Notes: generated from the sequence alone by a model not told the origin. Counted from the stretch's first letter, positions 18,225-27,331 are shown. The stretch is 64,000 nucleotides of DNA from Budvicia aquatica DSM 5075 = ATCC 35567 (GCF_000427805.1 NZ_ATYS01000026.1:1-64000); one strand, 5' to 3'. Program-made: numbers and translations.

Positions 18225-18824
18225 TTGACTCTGCTAAATACTACCGTTCCCCGTATTTTGGGTGCCTGTTTTTATTATCCTCCGCATTCAGACGGGGTTC
18301 AGCGCCTAATATTGACACTGCCTGAACTGGCGGATCTCTTTCCGTGGCCGGACGCTGATGCTGTTCGTAAGGCCTGTTCAAGCATCCATCAAATTGATCC
18401 TGAGTCACTGGTTTACGATTATTCGATACTGTTTGAAGGGCAGGGGGTTATGCCGGCTCCGCCGTGGAGTTCTGTCTATTTAGAACGGGAAAACTTATTG
18501 ATGGGCGAATCGACTTTAGCCTATCGTGATTTCCTTGCCAGTCAAGGCATGGTCACGGATACGCAAAACCCGGAGCCTGACGACCATTTTGGCCTGATGC
18601 TGATGGCTTTCGCCTATCTGATTGAAGCGGATAAGCCGGAGTCTGCTGCCCGCTTAATCAGCGAGTATTTGCTGCCCTGGGCTGAGCGCTATCTTGAATT
18701 GGTGAAACAAACCGAAACTGAGCAGCCGTTTTATCCTGTGCTGGCAGACGTTGCTACGGTTTACTTAAGCCGCCTGAAAGAGCAGATGAATCTTCAGGTC
18801 AGCCCTGCAGTTCTCCATCTCTGA
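18225..18824 (+). CDS. TorD/DmsD-family molybdoenzyme maturation chaperone
   Basis: The 199-residue, all-helical cytoplasmic protein matches the TorD/DmsD/NarJ family: ILGACFYYPP near the start, YSILFEGQGVMPAPPWSSVY in the middle (the family's PP-S-Y signature) and a C-terminal helical bundle. It should bind the Tat leader of the catalytic subunit until cofactor insertion is done. I choose the TTG at 18225, which has AGAAGG 8 bases upstream; the frame stays open to 18156 without a better start. It is the only such chaperone in the cluster, so it may serve both enzymes. Confidence 0.88.
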   Translation: MTLLNTTVPRILGACFYYPPHSDGVQRLILTLPELADLFPWPDADAVRKACSSIHQIDPESLVYDYSILFEGQGVMPAPPWSSVYLERENLLMGESTLAYRDFLASQGMVTDTQNPEPDDHFGLMLMAFAYLIEADKPESAARLISEYLLPWAERYLELVKQTETEQPFYPVLADVATVYLSRLKEQMNLQVSPAVLHL

Positions 18825-19381
18825 TGAAAGATCAACGCTACTATAAAGCCTATCTGGAACACCGGACGATTAGCCGCAGGGGCTTATTGCGCGGTATTTT
18901 CAAAGGTGCAGGTAGCGTTCCTCCAGCAGACCAAGCCATAAACAGCCTGTGCGTGGCTACGGTCATTCGACCTCCTGGCGCTGTTAGCGAAGCGCTGTTT
19001 AACAAAACCTGTACCGGCTGTGCCGATTGCATATCAGCCTGTCCTGAAGGGGTGATAGTCCTCAAGGAACAACGCCCTGAGTTGGACTTTCTCTCCAGCT
19101 ACTGCAGTCGTTGCGATGCCTGTATTCAGGCCTGTTCTGTCGGGGCTCTGCAAAAGAGTGAGTTTCAGATTAATGCTCGCCCGGCCCTGAATAATCCCTG
19201 CCAGAATACCTATATGTACTGTGATAGCTGTGCCGATCGCTGCCAGAAAAAGGCGATACGGTGGCAGAGTAATACGCCGCCGGTTATCCAAAATGCTGAC
19301 TGTGACGGCTGTGGTGAGTGTGCTTTTGTTTGCCCGGTCAATGCCCTTGAGATGTCAGTAACCCTCGCTCCGGCGACCTAA
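18824..19381 (+). CDS. NapF-like ferredoxin-type protein
   Basis: The 185 residues start with an ISRRGLLRG stretch like NapF and carry clustered cysteines: CTGCADCISACP, CSRCDACIQACS, an irregular CDSCADRC and a C-terminal CDGCGECAFVCP. NapF-type proteins are cytoplasmic and assist Fe-S loading of a molybdoenzyme before export. The ATG overlaps the chaperone stop (TGATG), so it is coupled to it. Its place at the end of a Dms-type operon suggests the same role for these enzymes. A redox role is an alternative. Confidence 0.8.
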   Translation: MKDQRYYKAYLEHRTISRRGLLRGIFKGAGSVPPADQAINSLCVATVIRPPGAVSEALFNKTCTGCADCISACPEGVIVLKEQRPELDFLSSYCSRCDACIQACSVGALQKSEFQINARPALNNPCQNTYMYCDSCADRCQKKAIRWQSNTPPVIQNADCDGCGECAFVCPVNALEMSVTLAPAT

Positions 19382-19556
19382 AATAATTTTTTAACTTTTC
19401 ATCATACCGGCAGCAGGAGCCCACTAGGTTATTGATACCCCGGCGCAACTGCCTGAGGTAGTGATAGATATTGATCGTCGAATCGGGCGCGATGAACGCC
19501 CTTAAGCTGCCATCAGGCGGGAGATTTAGCTGTCTGCCGCCTGAGTCATGAGCGGG

Positions 19557-20084
19557 TTAGCCGCCAATTTGCACGTGTTCTGGTTGGCCGAATTTATCCT
19601 GACCGACCTGTTTTTTCAAATACTCAAGTACCGCATTAGCCGCCGCGTCGTTGCTATATACATCCATATTATTCCAGCTTTCAACGTCATAATAGCTCTG
19701 GCTTTTCAGGCTGCCTGACGAGTCAAAATTCTGTGTAAGCAGGGCATTGGCAGCAACTTTCTCTGGGATCATGACGTAGTAAGTTATCGCGGTACAGGAT
19801 ACACCGCCACAGTGCTCGGCTGAGGTGCTCTGTTTTTCCCGATAAACGATATAGTCAGTACCAAGACGGTTTTCCATTCTTATTGATGCCTTATCAATTA
19901 ACAGGCCACCGGCGGTCCCGTCTTTAAAAACCTGAACCCACTGGGGCTTTTCACTTACCGTCGGAAACGGAATGGTGGAGAAATTATTTACATCATTTTT
20001 CGAAATGCCGGAGGCGGCAATAGCGACACCCGGCAGAACGCTCAGGGATAAGGCGAGTAACAACGTTTTTATTTCAGCTTTCAT
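19557..20084 (-). CDS. Exported hypothetical protein, possibly surface-adhesin-E-like
   Basis: The 175 residues start with a clear signal peptide (MKAEIKTLLLALSLSVLPGV, probable cleavage after AIA). The mature part contains WVQVFKDG, LLIDKASIRMENR and IVYREKQ, a beta-rich pattern reminiscent of the surface-adhesin protein E fold. That similarity is by eye only. There are two cysteines (HCGGVSC). The gene stands alone between convergent and divergent neighbours. I assign no function. Confidence 0.65.
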   Translation of the reverse strand: MKAEIKTLLLALSLSVLPGVAIAASGISKNDVNNFSTIPFPTVSEKPQWVQVFKDGTAGGLLIDKASIRMENRLGTDYIVYREKQSTSAEHCGGVSCTAITYYVMIPEKVAANALLTQNFDSSGSLKSQSYYDVESWNNMDVYSNDAAANAVLEYLKKQVGQDKFGQPEHVQIGG

Positions 20085-20394
20085 TTTTCACCACTAAGTC
20101 AATTTAATGAGAGATATCGATCCTTGGAGTGTCTATTTATATCATGTTCGTAGGACAGATAGCAGGATAACTCGGTTTAAGAAAATATTTTTTGTAGCTT
20201 TTTTAGGCTCTCCGCCTATAAACGCTTTATCCTTTCGTTTGTATTTATCAACGGTTTGATTTTCTCAAGGCCAGCGTCATTATTGCCCGTGGGGAACCAA
20301 ACTGAACATTGGCGATAAACCGATGCTAATCATTAGGTTTATTGTGGCTAATCGTTATAATCACAGCAGAGTTTCAATATGTGCGGGGCAGGAT
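20085..20394 (+). promoter_or_regulatory. Intergenic region with promoter for the penicillin-acylase-like gene
   Basis: The region separates two divergent genes. TATAAT at 20356-20361 with a weak TTAGGT 17 bp upstream gives an inferred start near 20368, 27 bases before the lipoprotein ATG. This argues against any start further upstream at 20323. I see no other feature here. Confidence 0.45.
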
Positions 20395-22932
20395 ATGAGA
20401 TTACAGGGAGTATGGCGCTATGGCTTGGTGGGGCTTTTACTGCTGTTAACCGGCTGTCATAGTCTGATTAATCAGCACTATGCTTATACCCTCCCTCAGC
20501 ACAGCGGACAGGTTAATCTGTCGGGGCTGAATCAGCCGGTCAGCGTCGGCTACAACGAGTTTGGCGTTCCGCTGATTAAAGGCCAGAATTTGGATGACGT
20601 TTATCTTATCTGGGGCTATCTGCACGCCTCCGAGCGCATCAATCATATGGTTCTGATGCGTCTTACGGCTGAAGGCCGACTAGCTGAATATATGGGGGAG
20701 AGTGCCCTCAGCATTGACAGCTTTATGCGTAAAATGCGTTTTCGACAGGCGGCGGAAAAGCTTTATCAGCAAACCAGTGAAGAAAATCGCCGCTATCTGC
20801 AAGCCTACGCCCGCGGAGTCAATCTATGGCTAAACAGCCATCAGGACAAACTGCCGATGGATCTGGCGGCGGCTGACTATCAGGTTCCGCCTTGGCTCCC
20901 GACTGATGCAATCTTGATTCTTTCGCTGGCTAATTTTGGTCTGGCGGGCAATTTGCATGAAGAGATCGATAGCCTGATTATTGCTCAGCAGCTGGGCGCT
21001 GAACGACTTCCGTGGCTGTTTCCCGTCTATCCTGATGAACCTCTTCCTCACGACGAAGCCCGTAAACTACAGGGGCTTAATTTAGCGCCGCTACAGCAAG
21101 AGGCTGAACAGCTGAAGCTGGTAAGCCAGTCCTTGAATAATATTCACCTTCATGACGTTATGGCCTCCAATAACTGGGCAGTAACGCCGGATCTGACTGA
21201 GAACGGCGGGACTCTGCTGGCTAACGATACCCATCTGCCCATCGGATTACCGTCGCTGTGGAGCATGGTTCAAATAGAGACCCCGGAGTGGCAGGTAGCG
21301 GGGGCTTCTATCCCCGGTATTCCTGCGATTGTGCTGGGGGCTACTCCGCATCTTGGCTGGGGCTATACCATGGTTATAGCTGATAATCAGGATCTGTTTC
21401 TGGAACAGCTGCGTTCGTCAGATCGGGGGCCGGAATATCTGTATAAAGGCCAATGGCTGCCGGTTAAACAAACCAAAGAAATCTTTCACGTTAAGGGGGC
21501 TGCGGACGTAAGCGAAAATCTGTATGAAACCCGGCACGGTATTTTGCTGAATGAATCGCTGAAAAACCGCAGCTACCTGCTACAGCCGCTGACGGTTGAA
21601 TCCCGTTACGGTATTGCGCTAAGCACGCTTTCACCGTTAGCAAATGACAACAGTATTAATGCGCTGATGGCGATTCCTCATCAACGCCGGGTGCCTCAGG
21701 CGATGGCGTTGGCCCGCCAAATTAACGTTATTTCCGTCAATATGCTATTAGCGGATAAGCAGCAGATAGGCTGGCAGCTTACCGGCAGCTATCCGCAGCG
21801 CAAAAAGGGCGTGGGGTTATTTCCCTCTCCGGGCTGGAACGGCGAGTATGACTGGCTAGGCAGCGTGTCGGAGAAGCAGTATCCGTCGGCGCTAAAAACC
21901 GAGCAGGGTTGGTTAGCCAGCGCGAATAATCGGGTGGTTGAGAAAGGCTTTCCGATTAACTTCTCCCAGACTTGGGCGCATCCGGAACGTTTTGAGCGCA
22001 TAGCAACGCTGCTCGGTGAAACCAACCGGCATAACTTTTCGACCACTAAACGGATGCAGTACGATCGGTTGGATCCGATGGTAGCCAAACTGCAAACCTA
22101 TCTGGCCGATCCTGCATTGCGTCAGGCGATGGCTAATCTGCCACAGCCGGAGCAGCAGCGGGCTACTCTGGCTCATGCCCGACTGATGGAGTTTGACGGG
22201 GTACTGAAGGCGGATAGCGCAGCGGCGGCGCTGTATAATCTGTTTCTGACGCAGTTTAACCATCAGCTGTTTGCCGATGCTTTTGCTGAACATCCACAGG
22301 CGTGGAATGCCTTCGTTGAAAGCGCTAAATCGTACTCAGCTATGGCCGATCATCTGCTGCAGGACGATAGCCAAATTAGTGCCAGCCCGTTTTGGAATAA
22401 GGCCGACCCTGTTCGCAGCGGTAAAGCCAATATTATTGCCTACTCGCTGGCTGCGGCCCAGAAAGAAGGGGAGAAGCTGCTTGGAGTCGACTACTCCGGC
22501 TGGCAATGGGGAAAACTGCATACCTATAAGTGGAATAGCCTGTCATCACAGGTAGCCGCTTACTTACCCGAAGAACAGCAGAAAATGATTGCCCGCCTTG
22601 ATAGCTATCTGAATCGGGGCCCTTATCCTGCGGGTGGCAATATTAATACTATCAATATTGCCAGCTACAGCATGGGGAAGAATTTCGACACTCTGTTGAT
22701 TCCCTCTATGCGGCTGATTGTTGATTTCAGTCAGAAGGATCCGGTGTGGGTAATGAACAATGCGGGCCAATCCGCTAATCCGGCCAGTCCGCACTATGCG
22801 GATAATATTAATGGCTGGCTGGAAGGGGAGTATCAAAACTTACCGTTTAGTCAAAGTGGTCAGCAACGGGAATATGGTGATAACCGGCTGTGTTTCTTAC
22901 CTGAATCGGCTGCCGGAGTATCATGTCCTTAA
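20395..22932 (+). CDS. Penicillin-acylase-family Ntn-hydrolase lipoprotein
   Basis: The 845-residue protein has a lipoprotein signal (LLLLLTGC, lipid on Cys about residue 21). The penicillin amidase fold includes the autoprocessing site ASNNWAV, whose Ser258 becomes the nucleophile at the start of the beta chain. The family cleaves amide-linked acyl groups: beta-lactam side chains, acyl-homoserine lactones, or other N-acyl compounds. The substrate here is unknown. The start at 20395 is chosen from the lipobox and the promoter position. The gene overlaps the following acyltransferase gene by 10 bases. Confidence 0.85.
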   Translation: MRLQGVWRYGLVGLLLLLTGCHSLINQHYAYTLPQHSGQVNLSGLNQPVSVGYNEFGVPLIKGQNLDDVYLIWGYLHASERINHMVLMRLTAEGRLAEYMGESALSIDSFMRKMRFRQAAEKLYQQTSEENRRYLQAYARGVNLWLNSHQDKLPMDLAAADYQVPPWLPTDAILILSLANFGLAGNLHEEIDSLIIAQQLGAERLPWLFPVYPDEPLPHDEARKLQGLNLAPLQQEAEQLKLVSQSLNNIHLHDVMASNNWAVTPDLTENGGTLLANDTHLPIGLPSLWSMVQIETPEWQVAGASIPGIPAIVLGATPHLGWGYTMVIADNQDLFLEQLRSSDRGPEYLYKGQWLPVKQTKEIFHVKGAADVSENLYETRHGILLNESLKNRSYLLQPLTVESRYGIALSTLSPLANDNSINALMAIPHQRRVPQAMALARQINVISVNMLLADKQQIGWQLTGSYPQRKKGVGLFPSPGWNGEYDWLGSVSEKQYPSALKTEQGWLASANNRVVEKGFPINFSQTWAHPERFERIATLLGETNRHNFSTTKRMQYDRLDPMVAKLQTYLADPALRQAMANLPQPEQQRATLAHARLMEFDGVLKADSAAAALYNLFLTQFNHQLFADAFAEHPQAWNAFVESAKSYSAMADHLLQDDSQISASPFWNKADPVRSGKANIIAYSLAAAQKEGEKLLGVDYSGWQWGKLHTYKWNSLSSQVAAYLPEEQQKMIARLDSYLNRGPYPAGGNINTINIASYSMGKNFDTLLIPSMRLIVDFSQKDPVWVMNNAGQSANPASPHYADNINGWLEGEYQNLPFSQSGQQREYGDNRLCFLPESAAGVSCP

Positions 22933-24020
22933 TTTCGCTGTTTGAGCGCTTTACCCCGATTGAGCCGGAGGTTTCTCGCCAGCTCGATATGCTGCGAGGC
23001 TTCAGCACCGCGATGGTGCTGTTTTGCCATGCCTATTTGCTGTTTCTCTATCCGGTGTGGCCGGCGATTATGCTGCCGGTCTATCTGTTTGCTCACGCTT
23101 GGGTGATGTCGCTGTTTGTTCTCAGCGGTTTTTTAATCTGCAAATCAGCCTGCTATAACATCCAGCAGAATCACCAATTTAACCTGAAGCGGTATGCATT
23201 TTCCCGCATAAACCGGATTGCCCCGCCGTTCTACTTCGGTTGTGCAGTGCTGCTACTCATTTATCTGATATCGCCGTGGTTTTTCGCCAGCGGCAGCCGT
23301 GAGTTAGCGGTGATTAGCGACACCATGAGTCAGGCCAAAATGGTGCTGGACGCAAAAAGCTTCGGCGGCGTTCTGCTGTTTATGAACGGGTTTCTAACCG
23401 AAACGCCGGCCAGTAACTTCTCTTTCTGGTCGCTGCCGTTTGAAGTCTGGTTCTACGTGCTGTTCGGGCTGATGCTCTGGCCGAAAAACCGCATCGCCAT
23501 GGTTGCCGCGGTCGTATTGCTGATTGTCTTAAGCCTGCTTAATTACGCCTTTTGGTTTTATACTCTTACCTGGTGCGGCGGAGCGGCAGCCGCTCTGTTG
23601 CATAGCCATCAGCGGCGGCTGAAATCCACTGTACTGATGGCCATTGTGGCAATAGGCTGCCTGATGTTATTGGCCCTGGCTGCCGCCGGTTGGTTTTTAC
23701 TGCCCGCCAGCGTAGATAAACAGAAGCTACTGTTAACCTTATTCGGCACCCTGTGCGGCATTGGCTTTTGCCTGCTGTTTTATAAAATGAGTTTTCAGCA
23801 ATGGCGTATTCGCCTGCCCGGCTATCGCTTAGCCAGAAGCTCGTACAGTATCTATATCCTGCATTTTCCTTTGCTGCTGTTTATCTATGGCATCGTGCAG
23901 CCTTATATCTATCACAGCCCCTTGGTGTTGCTGGCTTCTACGCTGGTTATTGCCTGTCTGGTGATGTTAATCGGGCTGGTGGCGGGGCGGTATATTGAGC
24001 GGTTGAAGGTTTTTTCGTGA
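22923..24020 (+). CDS. Acyltransferase-3 family membrane protein
   Basis: The 365 residues have about ten membrane helices and the OafA/YrhL-type motifs: QLDMLRGFSTAMVLFCH (catalytic-type His after the first helix), LFVLSGFLI and a basic YAFSRINRIAPPFYF. Family members transfer acetyl or other acyl groups to envelope sugars or lipids. The ATG sits inside the end of the acylase-like gene, with GGAG before it, so the two are co-translated. The acceptor is unknown. Confidence 0.85.
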   Translation: MSLISLFERFTPIEPEVSRQLDMLRGFSTAMVLFCHAYLLFLYPVWPAIMLPVYLFAHAWVMSLFVLSGFLICKSACYNIQQNHQFNLKRYAFSRINRIAPPFYFGCAVLLLIYLISPWFFASGSRELAVISDTMSQAKMVLDAKSFGGVLLFMNGFLTETPASNFSFWSLPFEVWFYVLFGLMLWPKNRIAMVAAVVLLIVLSLLNYAFWFYTLTWCGGAAAALLHSHQRRLKSTVLMAIVAIGCLMLLALAAAGWFLLPASVDKQKLLLTLFGTLCGIGFCLLFYKMSFQQWRIRLPGYRLARSSYSIYILHFPLLLFIYGIVQPYIYHSPLVLLASTLVIACLVMLIGLVAGRYIERLKVFS

Positions 24021-24050
24021 GGTTGGGGGCTTAAAATTGGTTACTGGTTG

Positions 24051-24497
24051 TCATCGGTTTTTAGTACATAAGGCTGAAATTTGCCCATAAATTTTTTGGA
24101 AGTCTTTTAGGGCAGCAACTGCATTGTTTAAATCTTCTTTGTCCTTTGTTTCTACGTAGTGGTGCGCAATTGAATAAAAAGGCATTACGCTCATTACTAA
24201 TTTATTACCTAAATATGCAGGATTACTTTCGCTGACATCTTTATATTTAGAGTGGATTTTCATTAATTTGGTTAGGCGCGGTGTAAAATTAGATTCAGAC
24301 CATTTTTCAAAATCCTCAAGTGATGCTGTGGCTTCCCATAGGTCTTTACCATCTTTTGATTCAGATGCTTTACTTATATCTTGTATTAAATAGCTTGAGT
24401 TTATAGCCATGTTCATTGCTGCGATGCAATCTTGTTGGTGGCTAGCAACAGTTATTATCGGAAATGTTAATAAAACAACGCCTAGAATTTTTTTCAT
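24051..24497 (-). CDS. Exported hypothetical protein (148 aa)
   Basis: A signal peptide (MKKILGVVLLTFPIITVAS) is followed by a helical, charged mature domain with two cysteines (DCIAA near its start and LCTKNR at its end) that could pair. I do not recognise a family. It is the last host gene before the prophage left end and is AT-rich relative to its left neighbours. It could be an earlier acquisition. Confidence 0.6.
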   Translation of the reverse strand: MKKILGVVLLTFPIITVASHQQDCIAAMNMAINSSYLIQDISKASESKDGKDLWEATASLEDFEKWSESNFTPRLTKLMKIHSKYKDVSESNPAYLGNKLVMSVMPFYSIAHHYVETKDKEDLNNAVAALKDFQKIYGQISALCTKNR

Positions 24498-24736
24498 ATA
24501 GTCCCTTATTTAAATGACTTCTAGCAAATCATAACTATTATTACTAATAGAAATCATATCATTCCCGCCGCACTCAAATGAAATTTTCAGCCCGCTACTG
24601 TTAACATGGAACCGCTTAAACCTTCATTTTACCTAACGAGCCTAGCGACACGCCAGTTTCATTGATAGGTGTTTCGTTTTCTTTGGTGATCAATAAAGTT
24701 GTGTGGACGTGATGTGGGCAATTGGCTTTAGACAAC

Positions 24737-24834
24737 AAAAAGCCCACTTGATAAAGTGGGCTTAACTATCTGTATTTACTACTAAAATTTGGTGGCCCCT
24801 GCTGGACTTGAACCAGCGACCAAGCGATTATGAG
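24737..24834 (-). other. Prophage left attachment site with 3' fragment of tRNA-Ile
   Basis: The 98 bases repeat 56011-56108 with three mismatches; 24776-24834 is exact over 59 bp. It contains the last 45 bases of the ileX-type tRNA (24790-24834, ending in CCA on the reverse strand) and the tRNA's terminator hairpin. The duplicate is the product of integration into the 3' half of the tRNA. The host flank 24498-24736 shows nothing else. Confidence 0.9.
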
Positions 24835-24905
24835 AAGGGTGTAAGCAATATAAAAATCAATAAGTTATAGCAATTACAATAACTTAAATCATGATTGAAG
24901 GGGGT

Positions 24906-25949
24906 TTATGAATGGTTATTAGTGGTGGCTATCGCCATTTTATCGCCATTCTCTAGAGGGTTCAGTTTTACCACATCTTCTAAATGGTCAGGCGCAAAAT
25001 GTGCATAGCGCATTGTCATTGTGATATCTCTATGCCCTAACACGCGCTGAAGAACTAAGATATTTCCACCACCCATCATGAAGTGGCTAGCGAAGGTATG
25101 GCGAAGTACGTGCGACAGTTGCCCGGCAGGTAGTTCTATACCCGTTCTTTTTAATGCAGACCTGAATGCATCATAGCATCTGATGAACAACCGGCCATTT
25201 TTCTTAGGTATGCTTTTGTATAGTTCTTGGGAAATTGGTATTGATCTGTTTCGCTTCCCTTTAGTTTTAACAAAGGTCACTCTAAACTCTGTCAGGTTTG
25301 CGCCTGTTAGATCTTCCGCTTCACCCCATCGCGCCCCAGTAGCCAACGCAATTTTCACTACCGTTAGTAAGTCTTTAGACTGACTTTTAGCACACTCACT
25401 TAAAAGCGCTTGAATTTGGTCATGGTTTAAAAATGCCATTTCCTGTTCATTCGTTCGGAACTCTCGAACGTCTTTTAATGGGTTGTCATAACCCCATTCA
25501 CCTAGCCGCCGTAACTCATTAAACATAGCCCTTAAATATGAAAGTTCTAGATTTAATGTTCTAGGGGCCACCATGGTTACCCGTGGGGTTCTTGCGTGTT
25601 CTCCCTGTAACCTAAGCTCCCGATATTTTGAGAAATCGCGGGCAGAGAATGAGACTGCCGGAGGATTGCCGAGAACTTTACATATATGAAGCATCGCCCC
25701 ATGCCTTCTAAGTCCATCGGCCAAGGTACGGCCATGCGCGTTATACCAAAGTTCGACAATATCGGTCAGTGTCCTTTTATCTTCTTTCTCACCTAACCAC
25801 GGCTTATCATTGACCTGATCCATTATGTGACTTTCATAGGCCATAGCTTCGCTTTTGGTCGGGAACTGTTTGCGGAGTCTCCGACCATTTGCGCCGTGGG
25901 GGTAGCATTCACATAGCCATTTTCCTGATGATAATTTTCTAACAGCCAT
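24906..25949 (-). CDS. int: P2-type prophage integrase (tyrosine recombinase)
   Basis: The 347-residue enzyme resembles P2 Int throughout (MAVRKLSSGKWLCECYPHG start). Catalytic residues are R207 (TGARWGEA), H280 and R283 (HVLRH), H306 (LGHRDI) and Y315 (MRYAHF). I take the ATG at 25949 from alignment to P2 Int; an upstream TTG at 25973 is unlikely. It lies beside the left att site as expected. A direct repeat near its 3' end also occurs beside the right att site and may be an arm-binding site. It looks intact. Confidence 0.93.
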   Translation of the reverse strand: MAVRKLSSGKWLCECYPHGANGRRLRKQFPTKSEAMAYESHIMDQVNDKPWLGEKEDKRTLTDIVELWYNAHGRTLADGLRRHGAMLHICKVLGNPPAVSFSARDFSKYRELRLQGEHARTPRVTMVAPRTLNLELSYLRAMFNELRRLGEWGYDNPLKDVREFRTNEQEMAFLNHDQIQALLSECAKSQSKDLLTVVKIALATGARWGEAEDLTGANLTEFRVTFVKTKGKRNRSIPISQELYKSIPKKNGRLFIRCYDAFRSALKRTGIELPAGQLSHVLRHTFASHFMMGGGNILVLQRVLGHRDITMTMRYAHFAPDHLEDVVKLNPLENGDKMAIATTNNHS

Positions 25950-25954
25950 ATTGA

Positions 25955-26338
25955 CTATTGTCCCGAATTCCAAAAGGATGGGTTAAAAATAGTGTTAACT
26001 TCAAATAGTGAGCTTTTTACAGCCTCATACAAAGGGTAGAGGGCATTGTCTGCAGTGAATGGATAAACATCAACAACCACTCCTAGATGATTATATTTCA
26101 CAATAGATAGTCGAAATAATGAACCTAAAAATGTTGTATCATTTTCGCTGTCATATAAAGTCTGTCTTTGTTCATATAAGGCAAATACAGTGCCGTTAAA
26201 ATTAGCTTCATAATAATATGGGATATAATTCTCTGTTTTTTCAGTTATTATCCTTGGGGGGAATTTCATTTCCCACTTCAGCATATTATCTAATGTGAGT
26301 TTTAATAGGTTGCTAATAACAAAGTTTTCATCATTCAT
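25955..26338 (-). CDS. Unknown prophage cargo protein (127 aa)
   Basis: I do not recognise this family. The protein is soluble, beta-rich and acidic (PFPPRIIT-like and YIPYYYEANFNGTVFALYEQ stretches), with no signal or membrane segment. The ATG at 26338 overlaps the upstream stop (ATGA), so it is translationally coupled to the membrane protein gene; an ATG at 26353 is less likely. It ends 5 bases before the int ATG. The cI-membrane protein-this gene-int run therefore looks like one transcript, expressed in the lysogen. Base composition is clearly AT-rich. Confidence 0.65.
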   Translation of the reverse strand: MNDENFVISNLLKLTLDNMLKWEMKFPPRIITEKTENYIPYYYEANFNGTVFALYEQRQTLYDSENDTTFLGSLFRLSIVKYNHLGVVVDVYPFTADNALYPLYEAVKSSLFEVNTIFNPSFWNSGQ

Positions 26339-26754
26339 TTTAATATGTCCCATTCTTGATCTTTAATATAATGTTCAATGGCTTTTGATAGAGAATTAGC
26401 CTCATAATAAATATCAATTAATTCATTTCTGGTTTTCCCTCTTAAGTTTTTAGAACTATTAATCCATTCAGTTATTCTAGTTTTTAATTCTGAATTGACT
26501 TTCTGTGATATATTTTCAAATGTTGATTGTAAGCATGAAATTTTATTTAAAAAATCATCAGATTTTGTAATGTCATCATTTATAAATGGCCCCATGGCGT
26601 TGAGATCCTTTATCATGGATTTATAAAGAACAGGAAGCCTTGCTTTCTTCATAAATATATCTTTTACATGGGCTAAACGATATGCAATATAAATAGTAAT
26701 AGCCACTCCAATTAAACTAACAATATCAGTTATAGAGCTAAGGGTAATAGTCAT
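26335..26754 (-). CDS. Single-pass membrane protein, prophage cargo (139 aa)
   Basis: One N-terminal membrane helix (about residues 8-28, SLIGVAITIYIAYRLA) is followed by a ~110-residue helical cytoplasmic domain rich in Lys, Asn and Ser. I do not recognise a family. The ATG lies one base after the repressor stop (TAAaATG), so it is probably translated with the repressor in the lysogen. The position between cI and int, absent in P2, suggests a lysogenic-conversion or superinfection-exclusion role. That role is inferred from position only. Confidence 0.7.
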   Translation of the reverse strand: MTITLSSITDIVSLIGVAITIYIAYRLAHVKDIFMKKARLPVLYKSMIKDLNAMGPFINDDITKSDDFLNKISCLQSTFENISQKVNSELKTRITEWINSSKNLRGKTRNELIDIYYEANSLSKAIEHYIKDQEWDILK

Positions 26755-26755
26755 T

Positions 26756-27322
26756 TTAATATACCGTGGTTTTACTAAAAATTTTGGCTAAGAGCGTTAC
26801 ATCCTCAATCATACAATCAAACGGAATTTTTATCCCTCCGCCACTAATGCGGATTTTCTTTATTGGAATTCTAGCTAAATCATATACTCCAATTTTTCCT
26901 TCAATATCAATAAGCCATTTACCATCATCAATATTAGTAAATATTCTATCAACAATGTAAGTTGTATTATCTTCAGTAATGCATTGTGGTGACTGTAAAC
27001 CACTCGGTAAAAATGACTTATCAAACATCAGAAAGTTACTTGCTGTTAGCTTGCCATCTAATAACGTAAATTTTTCAAGTGAGATTACATCTCTTCTACC
27101 ATCCTCAAACATTACGCCTTCACCAGTTGCGAGCCATCGTAGAGAGGCTCCGGTTTCTAATGCGCATTGGATTACGTAATCAGCAGGGAAGCTATCCCGC
27201 GTGTATCTGTTGGCTAGTGTGCTACTGGTAATTCCAAGTTGTTCACATAATGATGTTTTAGTTTTAAATCCATACGCCACAACCATGCGATCTATTGCCG
27301 CTCGGCCACCATAATGAAACAT
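26756..27322 (-). CDS. cI: Phage 186-type CI repressor
   Basis: The 188 residues align by eye with phage 186 CI (192 aa). The N-terminal DNA-binding domain includes SSTLANRYTRDSFPADY and CALETGASLRWLATGEG, both close to 186. The C-terminal oligomerisation domain includes DGKWLIDIEGKI and GGGIKIPFDC. There is no self-cleavage LexA-like motif, as in 186, so induction needs an antirepressor. The ATG at 27322 has GGGAG 5 bases before it. It represses the early promoter for the Cox/CII operon. Confidence 0.9.
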   Translation of the reverse strand: MFHYGGRAAIDRMVVAYGFKTKTSLCEQLGITSSTLANRYTRDSFPADYVIQCALETGASLRWLATGEGVMFEDGRRDVISLEKFTLLDGKLTASNFLMFDKSFLPSGLQSPQCITEDNTTYIVDRIFTNIDDGKWLIDIEGKIGVYDLARIPIKKIRISGGGIKIPFDCMIEDVTLLAKIFSKTTVY

Positions 27323-27331
27323 AATTACTCC

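Noticed and set aside
19430-19504. Short open stretch reading VIDTPAQLPEVVIDIDRRIG after the ferredoxin gene
   Set aside because: It looks like a coding fragment but has no start and only about 25 codons, and no family could be assigned.
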